In this document: positions 1 through 6,927 of the stretch, one piece after another
How the letters are laid out: each line of letters begins with the position of its first letter
Position numbering within the stretch: the first letter of the stretch is position 1
Assembly (NCBI GenBank): GCA_963728145.1
Contig: CAVSJA010000010.1
Span: forward strand, 1 to 8,273
DNA length: 8,273 nucleotides
DNA from: CAVSJA01 sp963728145
Lineage (GTDB): Bacteria; Bacteroidota; Bacteroidia; Chitinophagales; Chitinophagaceae
Direction of reading: 5' to 3'
Translations under genes and position numbers: made by a program
Notes under the pieces: model-generated
The model's input: the letters and a program-made list of their open reading frames with translations, nothing else
Database searches by the model: none
What the model was told of the DNA's origin: nothing

Positions 1-1528
1 CTAATGGAGCTGGATTAACCGCAAGATTCACGATAAATGAGGAGTCCGTGTTGCATACAGGTTCTGATACTAAAACTGTGTACTGAATGCTTGCATCAGG
101 TGTAGCCAGCGGGTTTGGAGAGGTTTGGTCATTAAGATAAGTTCCCGGTGACCAAAAATAAGAATAGGTATTACCGTTGTTGCCGCTTAACTGAACGGTC
201 GTCATTTCGCATGCAGTCATATCCGGCGGCTTGTTAAATGCTGGGTTTCTAACCACTATTTGCGCGGAAGCCTTGGTAAAATTTGAAAGTCTTTCACAGC
301 CTTCGGTATCTCCGATTGAAACAAGCGTAAAGGTTACGTTATTTTGAATCGCGTATGGAGTTTGAATGGTGCCACCAGAGAAAATATTGTTTGCTGAATA
401 ATTATTCGTCCCATCTGTATACATCACTGAAAACGGACCTGTCCCAGTTGTAAAGGAAAATATCAAATTGCCAAAATCTCCGCGACAAACAGTATCTCCA
501 TTCATCGCTGCTTGTGGCTGCGGATTAATTGTAATCGTAGCGCTGATAACCGGAAGAGAAACTGCTGCACAATTTGTACCTGTAATATTTTGTAATGTAT
601 ATGTTGTAGTTGAAGTTGGAGCAGGGTTGACTACAAAGGGAACTCCATTTTGAACATTGTTTTGAGTAAAACTGGATGTTCCATTTGTGAGTGTGACGGC
701 GTACGGGCCAGGTCCAACACTTCCGCCGACGGCAGTCAATGTAAGGGTTGCCGGTCCGCCCGTACAAATTTTGCTTCCGACAAGCGTGATTTGCGGGGCA
801 AGTGCAAGTCCACAGGAGTCGACGCAATAATTACAGTTTGAATTTGTTTGATTGATCGCAGCTGCTCCTCCCAGGGTTCCGTTCCATGTTGTGTTTCCTT
901 GCTTGTTGGTCAAATCATCAAAAGTATAATAGGCTTGTAATCCAACCTGGGTAGTTGGATTGGGAAGCGAAGAATTCATATAAGTCCTGATCTCAGCTTG
1001 CGTTCTGACAACATTCCATATTCTTACTTCGTCTATAAATCCAATAAAACTTGTGTTGACGAACTGATTCAGGTAGACGCCGATTCTTAAAGGCCAGTTG
1101 TTTTGAAAAAGAGTTCCAGTCGCAGGGGTTTGACTCATCAAGAATCCATTTCGATAGAACTTCAAGGTCGTTCCATCATAAGTCATCGCGATATGATAGG
1201 TTTTGTTAAGCTGTATCTCACAAATTTCCGGCGTAATGAAATAGCCGTTCGTCGTGGTAATCTCAGCGCTATTTGGACGAAGAAGGTAGTTCGCATCCCA
1301 GGGAGCATCATGCTTTGATACCACATCACCGGCATAGAGTCTACCTCCTGTGTACGGCATAGTTCTGTTGATCATTGCCTCCACTGTGATCTTGTCACCC
1401 GGAACATCGAGGTCTCCAGCATCCATGTAAGAGGAAATTGCAGGTGTACTCAGCCAATTATTACATGATTGTCCAATGACCTGACAATGGCTGAAAATGA
1501 TCAAAACAATCAAGACGAATTTCTGCAT
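1..1528 (-). CDS. Secreted LamG and Ig/PKD-like repeat surface protein (N-terminal 509 residues, C-terminus outside window)
   Basis: An uninterrupted minus-strand frame starts at the ATG at 1528-1526 and stays open to the left edge. Residues 1-20 form a Sec signal peptide (basic MQK, a hydrophobic VLIVLIIF core, probable cleavage after VIG or just beyond), which supports this start. Residues about 35-215 resemble a LamG/concanavalin A-like domain, with the typical strands YHIAMTYDGTTLKFYRNG (111-128) and FIDEVRIWNVVRTQAEI (164-180). Three Ig/PKD-like modules follow at about 245-335, 336-427 and 428 to the edge. Each carries a cysteine pair (C255/C320, C348/C411, C440/C492), and they are separated by NP-containing linkers. 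The third has the YFWSPGTYLND...NPLATPDAS pattern usual in Bacteroidota PKD-like repeats. Such proteins are exported and often end in a type IX secretion sorting or gliding-associated C-terminal domain, but that end is not visible. Probable role is adhesion or glycan binding; the ligand is unknown. It is divergent from the sugar operon, so a functional link is not implied. Confidence 0.85.
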   Translation of the reverse strand, partial: MQKFVLIVLIIFSHCQVIGQSCNNWLSTPAISSYMDAGDLDVPGDKITVEAMINRTMPYTGGRLYAGDVVSKHDAPWDANYLLRPNSAEITTTNGYFITPEICEIQLNKTYHIAMTYDGTTLKFYRNGFLMSQTPATGTLFQNNWPLRIGVYLNQFVNTSFIGFIDEVRIWNVVRTQAEIRTYMNSSLPNPTTQVGLQAYYTFDDLTNKQGNTTWNGTLGGAAAINQTNSNCNYCVDSCGLALAPQITLVGSKICTGGPATLTLTAVGGSVGPGPYAVTLTNGTSSFTQNNVQNGVPFVVNPAPTSTTTYTLQNITGTNCAAVSLPVISATITINPQPQAAMNGDTVCRGDFGNLIFSFTTGTGPFSVMYTDGTNNYSANNIFSGGTIQTPYAIQNNVTFTLVSIGDTEGCERLSNFTKASAQIVVRNPAFNKPPDMTACEMTTVQLSGNNGNTYSYFWSPGTYLNDQTSPNPLATPDASIQYTVLVSEPVCNTDSSFIVNLAVNPAPL

Positions 1529-1709
1529 CGGGGCTGGGACTTTCAAGGGGTTTTGAGGGCCGAAAGATAAAAAAAACTAACTATGTAAGGGATAAGGGAA
1601 ACTCTTAATTCATTCAAAATTATTAATGCATAATATAAACTCGATGGCTTACATGCTTAACTCCCTGATTTCCCAAAAATACCGTTAGTTTTGCGGCAAT
1701 TTTAAGCTG
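1529..1709. other. Divergent intergenic region
   Basis: These 181 bases separate the 5' ends of the minus-strand surface-protein gene and the plus-strand rfbF operon, so promoters for both should lie here. The middle (about 1565-1640) is strongly A+T rich, with an A tract at 1569-1576 and a direct repeat of aaggg in 'aagggataaggg'. No RNA gene, terminator hairpin or convincing operator was recognised. Short open frames overlapping this stretch lack support as genes. Confidence 0.7.
1686..1693 (+). promoter_or_regulatory. Candidate Bacteroidota -7 element for the rfbF operon
   Basis: TAGTTTTG matches the Bacteroidota sigma-ABfr -7 consensus TAnnTTTG exactly. It lies 16 bases before the rfbF ATG, which would put transcription start about 10 bases before the ORF. 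That leader is very short. No clear -33 TTTG/TTG box is seen 17-23 bases upstream, where the sequence reads ctgatttccc. The match is short and may be chance, so this is a candidate only. Confidence 0.35.
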
Positions 1710-2486
1710 ATGAAAGTTGTCATTTTTGCCGGTGGTCTCGGCACCCGTATAGCTGAAGAGACCGAAACCCGGCCAAAGCCCATGGTTGAAATTGGAGGCA
1801 AGCCAATCCTTTGGCATATTATGAAGATGTATGGCCATTTTGGATTCAATGAGTTCGTCATTTGCCTCGGATATAAGGGATTCCTGATCAAGGAATACTT
1901 TTATCATTATTATCTCCATAATTCAGATATCACTATTGAATTGGGAAGTAACGAGATGGACGTCCATTATACTAATACCGAATCTTTCAAAGTGACACTG
2001 GTGGATACCGGATTGAACACAAAAACAGCCGGCCGATTAAAAAAGATCCAGTCATACGTGGGCAATGACGACTTCATGTTGACTTACGGCGATGGAGTAG
2101 CCGATCTCGACCTCAAAAAGTTGCTGGCGTTTCACAAATCTCATGGTAAGATCGCAACAGTTACCGCCATTCAACCCGAAGCCAGATTCGGTGGGATGGA
2201 ACTGGCTGAAAATGGCCTGGTCAGTTCCTTCAAGGAAAAACCAAAAGAGGATACCAAATGGATCAATGGTGGATTCTTTGTATTGCGACCCGAAGTTTTC
2301 AAATACCTCGATGGAAATATGGATGATGTCATGTGGGAAGATTCCCCGATGGAAAGTCTGGCCCATGATCACCAGTTGATGGCACACCGGCACCAGGGTT
2401 TTTGGAAATGCATGGATGCGATGCGCGATAAACTCGAACTGGAATCATTATGGAAAAATAATCAGGCAAAATGGAGAATCTGGTAG
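1710..2486 (+). CDS. rfbF: Glucose-1-phosphate cytidylyltransferase
   Basis: This enzyme makes CDP-glucose from CTP and alpha-D-glucose 1-phosphate in the cytoplasm, the entry step for CDP-6-deoxy sugars. At 258 residues it has the normal family length. The N-terminal nucleotide-binding signature is clear: FAGGLGTRIAEET (6-18), then RPKPMVEIGGKPILWHI (21-37), typical of RfbF. Further family marks are YGDGV (126-130, with probable metal-binding D128), the EKP at 176-178, WINGGFFV (184-191) and the late GFWKCMDAMRD (230-240). The C-terminus ends in the usual Trp-rich tail. No Shine-Dalgarno is present before the ATG, but the start places the nucleotide-binding motif at the proper distance. It is the first gene of the plus-strand run, and its 3' end overlaps rfbG by 16 bases. 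The specific RfbF signature and the rfbG neighbour make dTDP- or UDP-glucose pyrophosphorylase unlikely. Confidence 0.95.
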   Translation: MKVVIFAGGLGTRIAEETETRPKPMVEIGGKPILWHIMKMYGHFGFNEFVICLGYKGFLIKEYFYHYYLHNSDITIELGSNEMDVHYTNTESFKVTLVDTGLNTKTAGRLKKIQSYVGNDDFMLTYGDGVADLDLKKLLAFHKSHGKIATVTAIQPEARFGGMELAENGLVSSFKEKPKEDTKWINGGFFVLRPEVFKYLDGNMDDVMWEDSPMESLAHDHQLMAHRHQGFWKCMDAMRDKLELESLWKNNQAKWRIW

Positions 2487-3547
2487 CTCTAGCCAGTCAT
2501 TTCAAAGACAAAAAGGTTTTCATCACCGGCCATACGGGATTTAAAGGTTCCTGGTTAATGGCTTGGTTAAATCTTTGGAATGCGAAGATCCGCGGTTATG
2601 CTCTTCGGCCTGATTATGAAAATCATATTTATGATTACTTCATTAAAAATAAGAAGATAGAATCAGTATTAGCTGATATACGGGATAAGAACAGATTAAG
2701 AAATGAAATCCTCGATTTCAACCCCGATTTCATCTTTCATTTAGCCGCCCAACCATTGGTTCGTCGCTCTTACGAAATACCCGCCGAGACTTTTGAAATA
2801 AATGTTGTCGGCACCGCCAATCTCCTGGAGTCTGTGAAGGATCTCCCAGGAAAATGTACAGTTATTGTAATAACAACGGACAAGGTCTACGAGAATAAAG
2901 AGAAAGATATTCTGTATAAAGAAGAAGATGTGTTGGGTGGATATGATCCTTATTCAGCAAGCAAGGCCTGCGCCGAGCTGGTTGTGAATTCCTTCCGAAA
3001 CTCATTTTTTAATCCAGACAAGATTTCTAGTCACAAAAAATCAATCGCATCCATTCGTGCGGGTAATGTGATCGGTGGAGGAGATAAAAGTACCGATCGA
3101 CTTATTCCAGATATTGTTCGATCCTTAAGTAAGAATCAAGTCATTGAAGTTAGAAGTCCAAACGCCGTCAGACCCTGGCAACATGTTCTTGAGCCTCTGG
3201 CAGGTTATCTTATGATTGCTGCCTTATTGGATCAAAAGCCGGGGGCCTATTCCCCCGCGTATAATTTTGGACCCAATCCAGGTGATCATCTCAAAGTGAG
3301 GGAATTTGTTGAAGATGCGATAGCATCGTGGGGGACTGGTCAATGGATGGATTGTTCTGATCCGAATCAACCACACGAAGCAGGATTGTTGAAATTGGAT
3401 ATTAGTAAGGCGAAGAAAGAATTAAAGTGGCAGCCAAAGCTTACCAGCAGAGAAGCGATCAAATGGACAATCGACTGGTATAAACAGGATACTTCAAAAC
3501 AAGTTGATTACACTTTTAGACAAATAAACGATTACCTCGCATTATGA
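2471..3547 (+). CDS. rfbG: CDP-glucose 4,6-dehydratase
   Basis: This SDR-superfamily enzyme converts CDP-glucose to CDP-4-keto-6-deoxyglucose using tightly bound NAD. The 358 residues match the family length. The Rossmann dinucleotide motif GHTGFKG lies at 20-26, followed by SWLMAWLNLWNAKIRGYALRP, characteristic of RfbG. The catalytic set is visible: TTDKVY at 135-140 (T/D/K region) and YSASK with Y161 and K165. RAGNVIGGGD (197-205) and RPWQHVLEP (234-242) are substrate-side signatures of this subfamily. The ATG at 2471 sits inside the end of rfbF; the next in-frame Met lies beyond the Rossmann motif, so this start is required. The stop shares ATGA with the start of the next gene, which suggests translational coupling. 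No rfbH (3-dehydrase) gene is present in the window, so a 3,6-dideoxyhexose product is not supported here. Confidence 0.95.
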   Translation: MENLVALASHFKDKKVFITGHTGFKGSWLMAWLNLWNAKIRGYALRPDYENHIYDYFIKNKKIESVLADIRDKNRLRNEILDFNPDFIFHLAAQPLVRRSYEIPAETFEINVVGTANLLESVKDLPGKCTVIVITTDKVYENKEKDILYKEEDVLGGYDPYSASKACAELVVNSFRNSFFNPDKISSHKKSIASIRAGNVIGGGDKSTDRLIPDIVRSLSKNQVIEVRSPNAVRPWQHVLEPLAGYLMIAALLDQKPGAYSPAYNFGPNPGDHLKVREFVEDAIASWGTGQWMDCSDPNQPHEAGLLKLDISKAKKELKWQPKLTSREAIKWTIDWYKQDTSKQVDYTFRQINDYLAL

Positions 3548-4089
3548 ATTTTACGCCCACGCCTCTTCAAGGAAGTTTTGTGGTAGAGCCAATCGGTGTT
3601 ACTGATGACCGGGGTTGGTTCGGGCGTATATTTTGCAAGAAAGAATTCAGCGAGATTGGTCATGACAAAGAATGGGTTCAGCTCAATCACTCATCGACAA
3701 ACAAGAAGGGCACGGTTAGAGGAATGCATTTTCAAATTCACCCTTACAGGGAAATCAAAATGGTCAAATGTGTAAGCGGCGCTGTTTATGATGTGATCAT
3801 TGACCTTCGAAAGGATTCGCCAACATATTTGAAGTGGTTTGGCCAGGAGCTTACATCCGAAAACCGGAAAATGCTTTATATCCCCGAAGGATTTGCTCAC
3901 GGGTTCCAAACACTGACAGATCAATGCAACCTGATCTATTTTCATTCGGAATATTATGTGCCCAATGCTGAAGGTGGAATACGATATGATGATCCCTCAA
4001 TTAAGATCAAGTGGCCACAGAATATTATCCTGGTCTCGGAACGTGATTCTTCTCATCCTTACCTTGATGAAAACTTTAAAGGGATTTAA
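3544..4089 (+). CDS. RmlC-type cupin epimerase acting on a 4-keto-6-deoxy sugar nucleotide
   Basis: The 181-residue protein is a complete RmlC/RfbC-family cupin, which epimerises C-3 and/or C-5 next to the 4-keto group. The catalytic region is intact: RGMHFQ with H62, K73 in EIKMVKCVSGAVYDVIIDLR, PEGFAHGF with H119, Y132 before the EYYVP segment, and D168 in SERDSSHPY, which would pair with the catalytic His. The Y132 assignment rests on motif position only. Database names would say dTDP-4-dehydrorhamnose 3,5-epimerase, but no rmlA, rmlB or rmlD gene is seen. It lies between rfbG and a sugar C-methyltransferase, so the substrate is more likely CDP-4-keto-6-deoxyglucose or its methylated form. 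NovW-like single-centre epimerases belong to the same family. Whether C-3, C-5 or both are inverted cannot be told. It overlaps rfbG by 4 bases and ends 2 bases before the next start. Confidence 0.88.
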   Translation: MNFTPTPLQGSFVVEPIGVTDDRGWFGRIFCKKEFSEIGHDKEWVQLNHSSTNKKGTVRGMHFQIHPYREIKMVKCVSGAVYDVIIDLRKDSPTYLKWFGQELTSENRKMLYIPEGFAHGFQTLTDQCNLIYFHSEYYVPNAEGGIRYDDPSIKIKWPQNIILVSERDSSHPYLDENFKGI

Positions 4090-4091
4090 CT

Positions 4092-5318
4092 ATGGAATGC
4101 AGATTTTGCAAGACGGAATTGAACAATGTATTTATTGATTTGTTGAATGCTCCGGCATCCAATTCTTTCCTCACCGAAGAACAGCTCAATGAACCAGAGA
4201 CATTCTATCCTTTAAAAGTATATACCTGTCACAAGTGTTTTCTTGTACAAGTTGATGAGTACAAAAAATCCGATGCGATCTTTAATAGTGAGTATGTTTA
4301 TTTTTCATCTTACTCTACAAGCTGGCTGGATCATGCGAAGAAATATACTGACCTGATGGCAAAGCGGTTTAAGCTGAATGAGAATTCAAAAGTGATAGAA
4401 ATTGCATCCAATGATGGTTATTTGTTGCAATATTTTCTTGAGAAGAAAATTCCAGTGTTGGGTATTGAACCAACTACAAATACCGCAGAAGTAGCAAGGA
4501 AGAAAGGCATTGAAACAATTACTGATTTTTTTGGGGTTCGACTTGGCAAAGCATTGGCGGTAGCAGATGCAAAAGCGGATTTGCTGCTTGGGAATAATGT
4601 TTTGGCGCATGTGCCGGATATCGTCGATTTTGTTGGAGGCATGAAGCTTATTTTGAAACCGTCCGGCGTGATTACAATGGAGTTTCCTCACCTTATGCAG
4701 TTGGTTGACAATAACCAGTTCGATACGATCTACCATGAACACTTTTCTTATCTATCTTTCTATACTACAAAAAAGATATTTGAATCACAGGGCTTGAAGA
4801 TGTTTGATGTAGAGGAAATTCCAACTCATGGAGGTTCTTTAAGAGTATTTGCATGCCATAAAGAAAACGATGCACTGGAAGTTAGTGATAATGTACAAGC
4901 CTTACTGAAGAAGGAAGAAGCAAAGGGGATGAAGGAGTTGGTATACTACGACAACTTTCAGCAAAAGGCATTGAAAATAAAATTAGACTTGATCGAATTC
5001 CTGACGACTCAAAAAAGAGCAGGCAAGCAGATTGTTGGATATGGCGCTGCGGCAAAAGGTAATACCCTTTTGAATTATTGCGGCATCAGGAACGATCTTA
5101 TCTCTTATATTGTCGATGCTAATCCCCATAAAAAAGGAAAGTGGTTACCTGCAAGTCATATTCCGGTTGTTGATGAGGAAAAGATAAAAGACGATCACCC
5201 GGATTTTGTAATCATTCTTCCCTGGAATTTGAAGGAAGAGATCACCAGTCAGCTTAGCTATATTAAGGATTGGAATGGGAAATTTGTAATTGCTATTCCT
5301 GAATTACACCTGATCTGA
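4092..5318 (+). CDS. Zinc-binding SAM-dependent sugar C-methyltransferase (TylCIII/NovU/TcaB9 family)
   Basis: The 408-residue protein has the complete three-part layout of nucleotide-sugar C-methyltransferases. An N-terminal zinc-binding domain carries C3, C6, C46 and C49 (MECRFC and TCHKC). A class I SAM domain has motif I IEIASNDGYLLQYF (102-115), and a C-terminal Rossmann-like domain begins at GYGAAAKGNTLLNYCGI (317-332). The active-site signature YHEHFSYLSFYT (214-225) and THGGSLRVF (245-253) are intact; the conserved His and Tyr of the former are catalytic in TcaB9-type enzymes. Family members methylate the carbon next to a 4-keto group (C-3 in TylCIII and TcaB9, C-5 in NovU). With rfbF and rfbG upstream, the likely substrate is a CDP-4-keto-6-deoxyhexose; this is inference. 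A short purine-rich aaaggga at 4078-4084 precedes the ATG at reasonable spacing, one of few SD-like sites here. Confidence 0.9.
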   Translation: MECRFCKTELNNVFIDLLNAPASNSFLTEEQLNEPETFYPLKVYTCHKCFLVQVDEYKKSDAIFNSEYVYFSSYSTSWLDHAKKYTDLMAKRFKLNENSKVIEIASNDGYLLQYFLEKKIPVLGIEPTTNTAEVARKKGIETITDFFGVRLGKALAVADAKADLLLGNNVLAHVPDIVDFVGGMKLILKPSGVITMEFPHLMQLVDNNQFDTIYHEHFSYLSFYTTKKIFESQGLKMFDVEEIPTHGGSLRVFACHKENDALEVSDNVQALLKKEEAKGMKELVYYDNFQQKALKIKLDLIEFLTTQKRAGKQIVGYGAAAKGNTLLNYCGIRNDLISYIVDANPHKKGKWLPASHIPVVDEEKIKDDHPDFVIILPWNLKEEITSQLSYIKDWNGKFVIAIPELHLI

Positions 5319-5323
5319 TTTAT

Positions 5324-6190
5324 ATGAAAAAGATTCTAGTAACAGGTGCAACAGGATTCGTTGGAAATCATGTGGTCACCGAATTGCTGAAGTCGGGCCA
5401 TAGAGTAATTGCCAGTTCGGCTAGTGCAACTAACGCCGGCAGAATGGACTGGTTTGATAAGGTAGAATATATACAGTTTGATTTTGCAAGCTTTGATGAT
5501 AAAAAAGACTATTACAGATTTTTTCAGTCTCCTGATCTGATGATTCATCTCGCATGGGAAGGATTACCAAATTATAAATCGGATTTTCATCTGGAATTAA
5601 ACCTTCCGCGACACCAGGCTTTATTAAAGAATCTTATCAGCAACGGTTTGAAAGACCTAACAGTTACGGGCACCTGCCTGGAATATGGTTTCCAGGAGGG
5701 CAAGCTAGATGAATCGATGTCAGCCAAACCATCCAACCCTTATGCTATTGCCAAAAATAATTTGCGCTTGACATTGGAGGATTTTCAAAAGGACCATTCC
5801 TTCCTGCTAAAATGGGTCAGGCTCTTCTATATGTATGGTAAAGGGCAAAATCCGAATTCCTTACTTTCGCAATTGGATAAAGCGCTTGCTAATGAGAACC
5901 AGGTATTTAATATGAGTGGGGGAGAGCAATTGCGTGATTATTTACCTGTAGAAACGGTTGCAAAATATCTGGTAGCAATTGCACTTCAACAAAGAGTGGC
6001 GGGAATTATTAATTGCAGCAGCGGAACCACTGTTCGTATCAAAGATTTTGTCGCGGACTACCTCAAAACTAAAAGCAAACAGATAAAACTGAATTTGGGT
6101 CATTACCCGTATACCGACTATGAACCAATGGCATTTTGGGGTGATAACAGTAAACTAAAATCAATTTTGAATGATAAAGGATCCAGTTAG
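5324..6190 (+). CDS. NAD(P)-dependent SDR, probable sugar-nucleotide 4-ketoreductase
   Basis: This 288-residue extended SDR starts with the dinucleotide motif GATGFVG (8-14) after MKKILVT. The catalytic elements are TGTCLEYG (115-122), which supplies the Ser/Thr position, and YAIAK with Y140 and K144. RDYLPVETVA (204-213) is the substrate-side motif typical of sugar epimerases and reductases. It is somewhat shorter than UDP-galactose epimerases, as expected for 4-ketoreductases. After a cupin epimerase and a C-methyltransferase, the most economical role is stereospecific reduction of the 4-keto group to give the finished CDP-branched 6-deoxyhexose, as NovS does in noviose synthesis. A C-4 epimerase or a reductase of a different sugar remains possible. 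The gap from the methyltransferase is 5 bases, and its 3' end overlaps the next gene by 20 bases. Confidence 0.82.
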   Translation: MKKILVTGATGFVGNHVVTELLKSGHRVIASSASATNAGRMDWFDKVEYIQFDFASFDDKKDYYRFFQSPDLMIHLAWEGLPNYKSDFHLELNLPRHQALLKNLISNGLKDLTVTGTCLEYGFQEGKLDESMSAKPSNPYAIAKNNLRLTLEDFQKDHSFLLKWVRLFYMYGKGQNPNSLLSQLDKALANENQVFNMSGGEQLRDYLPVETVAKYLVAIALQQRVAGIINCSSGTTVRIKDFVADYLKTKSKQIKLNLGHYPYTDYEPMAFWGDNSKLKSILNDKGSS

Positions 6191-6908
6191 TGATTTTATT
6201 GAGGAGCGGGAGCAGCGTATTCAAGGTAATGGTGAGAATCTTGCATTGAAAAAAGCAGCCGAGGTTTTCAACCTTGAGTCAAATAAAGCACAGTATTCTT
6301 ATAATTTTTCGTGGATGGGCAGGCCAATTATTCAATATCCTCAGGATATGATTGCAATGCAGGAGATCATTTGGTCTATAAAACCCGATCTGATCATCGA
6401 AACTGGCATAGCTCATGGTGGGTCGCTGATCTATTATGCATCCATTCTTGAATTAATTGGAAAAGGAGAGGTCCTGGGAATTGATATTGATATCCGCGAG
6501 CATAATCGTGTTGAGATTGAAAAGCATCCGATGTTCAAACGTATCAAAATGATCCAGGGATCATCAGTTGCTACAGAAACCTTTGAAGAAGTGAAAAGTC
6601 ATGTGAAAGGGAAGCAGGTCGTTTTGGTTTGCCTCGATTCCAATCACACGCACGATCATGTCTTGCAAGAGCTCGAATTATATTCATCGCTGGTAACAAA
6701 AGGCTCATACCTGGCGGTTTTTGATACGATTGTTGAAGATCTTCCAAATAATTATTTACCAGGGCGGCCCTGGACTATTGGGAATAATCCCAAGACAGCA
6801 ATCAAAGAATTTCTCAAAATGAATGGGCATTTTCAAATTGATACTTCCATCGATAAAAAGCTTTTGATCAGCGTTGCCCCGGATGGGTATCTGAAACGCA
6901 TAAACTAA
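6171..6908 (+). CDS. CmcI/rhamnosyl O-methyltransferase-family protein
   Basis: The 245-residue protein resembles the family usually labelled cephalosporin hydroxylase (CmcI), whose other named members are rhamnosyl O-methyltransferases. Visible class I methyltransferase features are motif I IIETGIAHGGS (75-85), with E77 and a glycine-rich turn, then GIDIDIR (103-109), LDSNHTHDHV (155-164) and VFDT (183-186). D156 and D185 are candidates for the metal site found in CmcI-type enzymes. The N-terminal SWMGRPIIQYPQDM segment (47-60) is also typical of the family. In O-antigen-type clusters such proteins are probably sugar O-methyltransferases; hydroxylation of an antibiotic is not expected here. 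The acceptor, a nucleotide sugar or a glycan, is not predictable. It starts 20 bases inside the preceding SDR gene, in a different frame. An alternative later start would remove part of the conserved region, so this start is preferred. Confidence 0.8.
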   Translation: MIKDPVSDFIEEREQRIQGNGENLALKKAAEVFNLESNKAQYSYNFSWMGRPIIQYPQDMIAMQEIIWSIKPDLIIETGIAHGGSLIYYASILELIGKGEVLGIDIDIREHNRVEIEKHPMFKRIKMIQGSSVATETFEEVKSHVKGKQVVLVCLDSNHTHDHVLQELELYSSLVTKGSYLAVFDTIVEDLPNNYLPGRPWTIGNNPKTAIKEFLKMNGHFQIDTSIDKKLLISVAPDGYLKRIN

Positions 6909-6927
6909 ATCTTGCTCACAAATTAGA

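Noticed and set aside
525..841. Small open frames on both strands within the surface-protein gene
   Set aside because: They lie in other frames of a continuous coding region with a signal peptide and recognisable domains, have no family features and are shadows.
1562..1569. Minus-strand TATCTTTC as a -7 box for the surface-protein gene
   Set aside because: It has one mismatch to TAnnTTTG and no matching -33 TTG at the right distance; a T-rich block gives such matches by chance.
1621..1635. Small inverted repeat (TATTA...TAATA) in the divergent region as an operator
   Set aside because: Only five A/T pairs around a five-base centre in an A+T-rich stretch; not distinguishable from chance.
1623..1919. 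Minus-strand open frame overlapping rfbF and the intergenic region
   Set aside because: It is antisense to the highly conserved nucleotide-binding part of rfbF and shows no recognisable domain.
1710..6190. 3,6-dideoxyhexose (abequose, paratose or tyvelose type) pathway
   Set aside because: rfbF and rfbG are present, but no rfbH-type PLP/iron-sulfur dehydrase is in the window, and a C-methyltransferase takes its place.
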